Shown here: positions 58,722 to 64,000 of the stretch, piece by piece | Position numbering within the stretch: position 1 is the stretch's first letter | Layout: each line of letters opens with the position of its first letter | Source of the DNA: Desulfofundulus luciae | GTDB lineage: Bacteria > Bacillota > Desulfotomaculia > Desulfotomaculales > Desulfovirgulaceae | NCBI RefSeq assembly: GCF_030813795.1 | Contig: NZ_JAUSUX010000006.1 | Coordinates: 1-64,000, forward strand | Length of the DNA stretch: 64,000 bases | Direction: 5' to 3' | Notes under the pieces: generated by a model | What the model saw: the letters and a program-made list of their open reading frames with translations, nothing else | Told to the model about the DNA's origin: nothing | Databases searched by the model: none | Made by a program: the position numbers and the translations under genes

Positions 58722-59726
58722 GTGGCACATAAAGTAACCCTGATCCCCGGTGACGGCGTGGGCCCGGAAATTGCCCAGGCCGCCCGCCGGGTTATCGATG
58801 CCAGCGGTGCAAATATTGAATGGGAAGTGGTAGAAGCCGGGGAAGCATTGATCCCCAGGTACGGCACTCCTCTACCCGGGCATGTACTGGATTCCATCCA
58901 CCGGAACCGGGTAGCCTTAAAGGGACCCATTACCACCCCGGTGGGAGGAGGCTTTCGCAGCGTAAACGTTACCCTGCGCCAGGAATTAAACCTTTACGCC
59001 AACGTGCGCCCGGCCCGCACCCTGCCTGGAATAGTCACCTGTTACCAGAACGTGGACCTGGTGGTGGTAAGGGAAAATACGGAAGACCTTTATGCGGGCA
59101 TTGAACACCGGGTGGGCCCGGATGCGGCCGAAAGCATCAAAATCATCACCCGCCAGGCCTCGGAGCGCATTGCACGCTTTGCCTTCGAGCTGGCTCGAAA
59201 ACAGGGGCGCAAAAAAGTCACCGCCGTACATAAGGCCAATATCATGAAGCTCACCGATGGCCTGTTTTTGGAATGCGCCCGGCAGGTGGCCCGGGAATAC
59301 CCGGATATTTTCTTTGAAGACATGATCGTCGACGCCATGTGCATGAAACTGGTACAGGCCCCGGAAAACTACGATGTCCTGGTGCTCCCCAACCTGTACG
59401 GGGATATCGTCAGCGACCTCTGCGCCGGCCTGGTGGGCGGCCTGGGTGTCGCCCCGGGAGCAAACATCGGCCACGAGGTAGCGGTCTTTGAGCCGGTTCA
59501 CGGCAGCGCCCCCAAACATGCCGGCAAGAACCGCATTAACCCCCTGGCCATGATTTTGTCAGGCATAATGATGCTGCAGCACCTGGGGGAAGATGAGGCG
59601 GCCAACCGCATATACGAGGCCGTGCTGGCCGTACTGCGGGAGGGCCAGGCCCTGACCTACGACCTGGGAGGCAATGCCGGTACCAGTGACATGGCCGATG
59701 CAATTATAAGTAAAATGCATGCTTAA
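58722..59726 (+). CDS. Isocitrate dehydrogenase of the NAD-IDH type
   Basis: A 334-residue beta-decarboxylating dehydrogenase. Ser80 and Asn82 with Arg86 and Arg97 in [20 protein letters not shown] match the isocitrate-binding residues of NAD-IDH; isopropylmalate and homoisocitrate enzymes have different residues there. The catalytic Lys-Asp region is [19 protein letters not shown] near 205, and the cofactor loop [15 protein letters not shown] near 262 is mixed, so NAD versus NADP is unclear. The product would be 2-oxoglutarate. It is the last gene of the operon. GTG start after AGGAGG. Confidence 0.87.
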   Translation: MAHKVTLIPGDGVGPEIAQAARRVIDASGANIEWEVVEAGEALIPRYGTPLPGHVLDSIHRNRVALKGPITTPVGGGFRSVNVTLRQELNLYANVRPARTLPGIVTCYQNVDLVVVRENTEDLYAGIEHRVGPDAAESIKIITRQASERIARFAFELARKQGRKKVTAVHKANIMKLTDGLFLECARQVAREYPDIFFEDMIVDAMCMKLVQAPENYDVLVLPNLYGDIVSDLCAGLVGGLGVAPGANIGHEVAVFEPVHGSAPKHAGKNRINPLAMILSGIMMLQHLGEDEAANRIYEAVLAVLREGQALTYDLGGNAGTSDMADAIISKMHA

Positions 59727-59766
59727 AATGCAGGGTACTGCACTTTAAGGACATTAAGGAAGCTGA

Positions 59767-59814
59767 AAAAGCCCGCCGGAGCCGGAAACACTGGCCCCTG
59801 GCGGGCTTTTTTTT
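59767..59814 (+). terminator. Intrinsic terminator after isocitrate dehydrogenase
   Basis: AAAAGCCCGCC pairs with GGCGGGCTTTT, followed by TTTT. A classical terminator ending the 2-oxoglutarate operon. Confidence 0.9.
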
Positions 59815-59954
59815 CCATTGCTGGCCTCCGCCGAAGATGGGCATCAGTACCTGCAGAAGAGCCTAAAAGTTATGTGCATAAAAAAGGTCAGCCGGCATAA
59901 TAATAAGCCTGTGGCCTGATTTCGCTTACCGTTACAGCCAGGAGGTGATGTTGT

Positions 59955-60329
59955 TTGGCGCATCCAAGCAATTTCGGGGAAGGTGAGGGGCGGCTGAAAG
60001 CCATGCACGACGCCGGCTTCCCTGGAGGAGTTGTGGTCGATCCCACACCGATCACAGCCTACGATGAGATCACCGTATTTTACAACGGATTGCTGGCCCA
60101 AAGCGGCGCCGAACAGGTTTACCTGCACGTGGGATTCGGGGACCCCCGGAACTGGCACAACGTCCAGGATTTGCGGATGTCCCGCACGGGATGGGGTTTT
60201 GTCAAAACGCTGGAAATGCCCGACGAAAGTCGCTTCAACTTCTGTTTCCGGGACAACGCCTATAACTGGGATAACAATAACGGGCTCAACTGGAGTTTCG
60301 AAATCCATAACGGCCAGCGCCGGATTTAA
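59955..60329 (+). CDS. Stand-alone starch/glycogen-binding module, CBM25-like
   Basis: A 124-residue beta-sandwich protein. VTVFYNGLLAQSGAEQVYLH-type strands near 37 and the conserved end NAYNWDNNNGLNWSFEI resemble starch-binding modules of families 25/26/53, where Trp and Tyr stack on alpha-glucan. There is no catalytic domain, signal peptide or membrane helix, so it is a free cytoplasmic binder. The TTG start follows an excellent AGGAGGTGAT. The GT4 gene follows after 141 bp. A free module next to a glucan-type glycosyltransferase suggests a glycogen-linked role. Confidence 0.75.
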   Translation: MAHPSNFGEGEGRLKAMHDAGFPGGVVVDPTPITAYDEITVFYNGLLAQSGAEQVYLHVGFGDPRNWHNVQDLRMSRTGWGFVKTLEMPDESRFNFCFRDNAYNWDNNNGLNWSFEIHNGQRRI

Positions 60330-60391
60330 AATTTCCAGGGAAGCTTTATGGTCACCACTGGCTTTAAAGCACAGCTTGCCATTTGCCTCTT

Positions 60392-60423
60392 AAATCCCTA
60401 CCGCCAGGGCCCGGTAGGGATTT
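60392..60423 (+). terminator. Hairpin between the binding-module gene and the glycosyltransferase
   Basis: AAATCCCTACCG pairs perfectly with CGGTAGGGATTT over an 8-base loop, followed by a weak T-run (TTTCACTTTA overlaps). It could be a leaky terminator that lowers transcription of the downstream genes. Confidence 0.6.
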
Positions 60424-60470
60424 CACTTTAGGGTAAAAGCCAAAAAACGGAGCAGGGAGGGAAAAACTTT

Positions 60471-61718
60471 TTGCGCATCCTGATGCTTTCATGGGAATAC
60501 CCGCCTAAATCCGTAGGGGGACTGGCCCAGCACGTCTACGACCTGTCCTGCGCCCTGGTGGGAATTGGAGAGGAGGTACACGTGCTCACCTGCGGGGCAC
60601 CCGGTATTCCCGATTACGAGCAAGTAAAAGGCGTACACGTCCACCGCTTTCATACCTACCAGATATCTGCCCCCCATTTTGTCACCTGGGTTGCCCAACT
60701 GAACATAGCCATGCTGGAACGGGCCATCCCGCTCTTCTCCGAATTGGGAGGGGTACATATCATCCATGCCCATGACTGGCTGGTGGCATATGCGGCCCGG
60801 GCCCTAAAACACGCCTGGCGCCTGCCCCTGGTAGCCACCATTCATGCCACCGAATACGGCCGCAACTGTGGTTTACATAATGATATCCAGCGACATATTA
60901 GTGACATTGAATGGTGGCTGACGTACGAGGCCTGGAAAGTGATCTGCTGCAGCCAGTACATGAAAAATGAGGTGCATCACGTCTTTCAAGTGCCGGATGA
61001 TAAGATCGAGGTCATCGTCAACGGGGTTAATCCGGCCAATTTTGCCACCCGCACCATACGGGTAACCAGGGACCAGTTCGCCGCGCCCGACGAACGCATC
61101 GTTTTTTATGTGGGACGGCTGGTGCGGGAAAAGGGTGTCCAAGTCCTTTTAGACGCCGCCCCGCAAATTCTAGCCCGGCATCCCCAGACCAAATTTATTA
61201 TTGCGGGCAAAGGCCCTTACGCGGAAGAACTGCACCGCCAGGCCGCCAGCCTGGGCATTGCCCAGCGGGTTTATTTTACCGGGTATATAGATGACGAGGT
61301 ACGGAACACCCTGTACAGTTGGGCCGATGTAGCCGTCTTTCCCAGCCTGTACGAACCCTTTGGCATTGTCGCCCTGGAAGGTATGGCCGCCCGGACTCCG
61401 GTGGTTGTGGCGGATACCGGCGGCTTAAGTGAAATTGTGGAACATGGAGTGGACGGTTTAAAGTTTTACCCCGGCAACAGCCGTTCGCTGGCCGATATGA
61501 TCGTCTGGCTGTTACAGGACCGCCGGCTGGCCCAGAACCTGTGCCAGCGGGCTTTTCGCAAGGTGCAGGAAAAGTTCAACTGGCATGATATTGCCCTTGC
61601 CACCAGGCGGGTTTACCGGCAGGTGTGGAATGAATACCGCCACGTTCCATGGTACAGCCCGTACATGCGTAGCAACCGTCTGTTCACCCGCATGTCCAAA
61701 ATCTTCGCCCGGGCCTAA
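60471..61718 (+). CDS. Family 4 glycosyltransferase, glycogen-synthase-like
   Basis: A 415-residue GT-B enzyme. It begins ILMLSWEYPPKSVGGLAQHV, has IHAHDWLVAYAARAL near 97, VFYVGRLVREKGVQVLLDAA near 207 and the nucleotide-sugar site FPSLYEPFGIVALEGMA near 290. The start resembles predicted glycogen or maltose-phosphate synthases in Clostridia. The product could be alpha-glucan or an envelope glycan. The starch-binding module gene upstream favours alpha-glucan. TTG start after GGGAGGG. Confidence 0.82.
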   Translation: MRILMLSWEYPPKSVGGLAQHVYDLSCALVGIGEEVHVLTCGAPGIPDYEQVKGVHVHRFHTYQISAPHFVTWVAQLNIAMLERAIPLFSELGGVHIIHAHDWLVAYAARALKHAWRLPLVATIHATEYGRNCGLHNDIQRHISDIEWWLTYEAWKVICCSQYMKNEVHHVFQVPDDKIEVIVNGVNPANFATRTIRVTRDQFAAPDERIVFYVGRLVREKGVQVLLDAAPQILARHPQTKFIIAGKGPYAEELHRQAASLGIAQRVYFTGYIDDEVRNTLYSWADVAVFPSLYEPFGIVALEGMAARTPVVVADTGGLSEIVEHGVDGLKFYPGNSRSLADMIVWLLQDRRLAQNLCQRAFRKVQEKFNWHDIALATRRVYRQVWNEYRHVPWYSPYMRSNRLFTRMSKIFARA

Positions 61719-61751
61719 CCCGGGTTTTTAGTCCAGAACAGGAGGGATTAA

Positions 61752-63998
61752 ATGAAAGCAATCATTATGGCCGGGGGAGAGGGTTCCCGCCTGCGCCCCC
61801 TCACCTGCAACCGCCCCAAGCCCATGGTGCCGGTAGCCAACCGGCCCATGATGTCTCACATTGTGGAACTGCTGAAAGCCCACGGTTTTACCGACGTGGC
61901 GGTAACCCTGCAATACATACCGGAAGCGATCCGGGATTATTTCGGAAACGGCGCCCGGCACGGGATTAACATGCAGTACTTCATCGAGGAAACCCCCCTG
62001 GGCACCGCGGGCAGTGTAAAGAATGCCCGGGAGTTTCTGGATGAAACTTTTCTGGTGATCAGTGGAGACGCCCTTACGGACCTGGATCTATCCCGGGCCG
62101 TTGAATTTCACCGCCGGCAGGGAGCCATGGCCACCCTGGTGCTCACCCGGGTGAGCTGTCCCCTGGAGTACGGTGTGGTTATCACCAGACCCGACGGGCT
62201 TATCACCCAGTTTCTAGAAAAACCTGCCTGGGGTGAAGTCTTCAGTGATACGGTAAACACAGGCATCTACGTGCTGGAACCGGAAGTCCTGGAATATATC
62301 GAACCCGGCCGCATGGTCGACTTCAGCAAGGACCTCTTTCCTCTACTGTTGCGGGAGAAAAAGCCGCTGTTCGGCGTGGTGCTGCCGGGCTACTGGTGCG
62401 ACATAGGCAACTTGCAGCAATACTTACAGGCCCATCAGGACGTTCTATCGGGCCGGGTGAAAATTACCATTCCGGGCCGGGAAATTCAACCGGGAGTTTG
62501 GGTGGGTGACGGAGCGGATATCAGTACCGGCGCCCACATTACCGGTCCGGTCCTGATTGGAGGCGGGTGTTACATCGGTCCCGGCGCGAAGATAGATCCG
62601 TTCAGCGTCCTTGGAGAAGGTTGTTTAATCCAGGAACGGGCCTCCATCAAGCGCAGCGTTCTGTGGAACAACGTATATGCGGGGCCGGGGGCGGCCTTAA
62701 GGGGGGCCATCGTAGCCAGCCGCGTGCAGGTGCAGGCGCACGCGGCAGTATATGAAGGAGCCGTCATTGGCAGTGACTCGGTGATCCAGGAAAGAAGCAT
62801 AATCAAACCAGGCGTGAAGTTATGGCCCCATAAACTGGTGGAAAACGGTACCGTTGTCCAAAACAGCCTGGTCTGGGGTACCAGGTATCCGAAGAAAATT
62901 TTCGGGCTTGAAGGGATAAGCGGCCTGGTCAATGTGGAATTAACTCCGGAATTTGCCTGCCGGGTAGGAGCGACCTTTGCCTCGGCCATGGGCAGCCGGG
63001 GGGTGCGCCTGGCTGTAAGCAGCGATGCCTGCCCGGCTTCCCGGATGATTAAAAGCGCCCTGACCTGCGGGTTGCAGTCGGCCGGCGCACAGGTGGTGGA
63101 CCTGGGTACCGGTATTACCCCCATGCAGCGTTTTGCCGTGCGCCATCTGGCGCTGGCCGGAGGGGTACATGTACGGCTATCTCCCCACCGCTCCGACCAT
63201 GTGACCATGATTTTTATCAACGGCAAGGGCGGGAACATTTCCCGCAACGTCGAGCGAAAGGTGGAGAACCTGCTCATGCGCGAAGACTTCCACCGGGTTG
63301 AACCGCAGGCCATCCTTCCCCCGGAGTTTGTTCCCGGCGTTCCCGAAAGTTACATCGAAGCCCTGATGCGGGATCTCGACCCGGCAGCGCTGGAGAAAGC
63401 GCGATTCCGGCTGGTGGTAGCCTACGACCGGGATAATTTGGGCCCCTTCCTGGAACATCTGACCGGAAGATTGGGCGTTATAGTGGAAAACCTGGACCTT
63501 CCGGCAGGCACCCATTCCACTGCCTGGCGGAATTACCAGGAAGTGTTGCCCCTCTTGGGCCGGCGGGTGCGGGAAACGGGTGCTTCGGCCGGGGCGCTCC
63601 TGGATGCCAGCGGCGACCGGCTGGTGCTGGTGGATGAACGGGGGCGGGTAATCCAGGATAACCTGCTTACCGCCCTGATCGCGCTTATCATCCTCCGGGC
63701 CCGGGGAGGACCGGTGGTAGTCCCGGTTACGGCCCCGCGGGCCATTGATACCCTTGCCGAAAAGTACCGGGGACGGGTGGTACGCACCAAGACGGCCGTC
63801 CAGGACTTTGTGGAAAAAGTGCTGGGACAAGATGAGTTCCAGTTCCTCCTGAATTTTGATGCCCTGGGGGCGCTTATCCGCATCCTGGAGTTTGCCGCCA
63901 AAAACGGGCTTACCCTCGGTAAGCTGGTAGATGAAATACCCACCTTTTTTATGGACCAGAAGGAGGTGCCCGTGCCCTGGGAGGCTAAAGGCCGGGTG
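61752..63998 (+). CDS. Sugar-phosphate nucleotidyltransferase fused to a degenerate phosphomannomutase domain (continues past window)
   Basis: The frame is open to the right edge (749 codons seen). The N-terminal nucleotidyltransferase begins [20 protein letters not shown], with [11 protein letters not shown] near 98 and [20 protein letters not shown] near 155. A left-handed beta-helix follows (about 245-375), then a phosphohexomutase-like region. There the phosphoserine loop T-x-S-H-N-P is replaced by [10 protein letters not shown], and the metal site DxDxDR by ASGDRLVL, so this part should not be a working mutase. Fusions of this shape occur in Firmicutes, actinobacteria and cyanobacteria as mannose- or glucose-1-phosphate nucleotidyltransferases; the sugar is not fixed. 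ATG after AGGAGGG. Confidence 0.85.
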   Translation, partial: MKAIIMAGGEGSRLRPLTCNRPKPMVPVANRPMMSHIVELLKAHGFTDVAVTLQYIPEAIRDYFGNGARHGINMQYFIEETPLGTAGSVKNAREFLDETFLVISGDALTDLDLSRAVEFHRRQGAMATLVLTRVSCPLEYGVVITRPDGLITQFLEKPAWGEVFSDTVNTGIYVLEPEVLEYIEPGRMVDFSKDLFPLLLREKKPLFGVVLPGYWCDIGNLQQYLQAHQDVLSGRVKITIPGREIQPGVWVGDGADISTGAHITGPVLIGGGCYIGPGAKIDPFSVLGEGCLIQERASIKRSVLWNNVYAGPGAALRGAIVASRVQVQAHAAVYEGAVIGSDSVIQERSIIKPGVKLWPHKLVENGTVVQNSLVWGTRYPKKIFGLEGISGLVNVELTPEFACRVGATFASAMGSRGVRLAVSSDACPASRMIKSALTCGLQSAGAQVVDLGTGITPMQRFAVRHLALAGGVHVRLSPHRSDHVTMIFINGKGGNISRNVERKVENLLMREDFHRVEPQAILPPEFVPGVPESYIEALMRDLDPAALEKARFRLVVAYDRDNLGPFLEHLTGRLGVIVENLDLPAGTHSTAWRNYQEVLPLLGRRVRETGASAGALLDASGDRLVLVDERGRVIQDNLLTALIALIILRARGGPVVVPVTAPRAIDTLAEKYRGRVVRTKTAVQDFVEKVLGQDEFQFLLNFDALGALIRILEFAAKNGLTLGKLVDEIPTFFMDQKEVPVPWEAKGRV

Positions 63999-64000
63999 AT

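Noticed and set aside
55742-59726. Leucine biosynthesis operon leuACDB
   Set aside because: The synthase is too short for LeuA, the small-subunit loop is charged and the dehydrogenase has isocitrate-type Ser/Asn residues.

Overview
The window reads as a chromosomal segment from a GC-rich, anaerobic, Gram-positive Clostridia bacterium, most like the Peptococcaceae group of Desulfotomaculum, Desulfofundulus and Pelotomaculum. This is an inference from several things seen together: frequent TTG and GTG starts behind strong AGGAGG ribosome sites, GatCAB amidotransferase, an Amj-type lipid II flippase, SLH-domain surface proteins, purine and histidine operons in Firmicute style, and a NifV-like synthase, split aconitase-type hydratase and isocitrate dehydrogenase operon. 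No rRNA, tRNA or CRISPR array was seen.

Left end, 1-3.1 kb: a mobile element (the start of a transposase plus a DUF6431 companion protein, both on the minus strand) abuts a subtilisin-like protease of the kind used in IetAS phage defence. The protease looks cut at its N-terminus and has no ATPase partner. 3.1-7.7 kb: four genes resembling pglC, pglD, pglE and pglF, enough to make UDP-di-N-acetylbacillosamine and load the sugar onto a lipid carrier. 7.8-10.4 kb: manC and manB homologues for GDP-mannose.

10.4-21.3 kb is accessory and disturbed. It holds three toxin-antitoxin modules (a PIN toxin with a downstream small partner, a VapBC pair, and a HepT/MntA pair), broken genes (Uma2, an antitoxin-like gene), a 300-bp duplicated gene end flanking the VapBC pair, short interspersed repeats, and envelope-type genes (SWIM-domain protein, PQQ-like beta-propeller, SLH protein, TPR protein).

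21.3-26.4 kb: MurJ, a DUF1015 protein, a MazG-like pyrophosphohydrolase, a membrane-anchored protein and hpt. 26.4-38.4 kb is purine metabolism: guaA, then a ykkC-class riboswitch (probably PRPP-sensing from its context) with a terminator, leading a purine permease and purE-B-C-F-M-N-H-D. 38.6-45.1 kb is histidine biosynthesis: a TrpR-type regulator (YerC/HisR-like), then hisD-C-B-H-A-F-IE.

45.5-54.0 kb: pcrA, amj, ligA and gatCAB. 54.1-59.7 kb: an OFA-family transporter facing away from a four-gene operon that would make 2-oxoglutarate from acetyl-CoA and oxaloacetate through a Re-type citrate synthase. 59.9-64 kb: a stand-alone starch-binding module, a GT4 glycosyltransferase and a fused nucleotidyltransferase/phosphomannomutase-like protein that runs off the right edge.

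The strongest unexplained signal is a palindromic repeat family at 28.3, 40.3 and 45.1 kb. Its nested stems differ in sequence between copies but keep their pairing, which suggests a structured RNA or a transposon-derived hairpin element.
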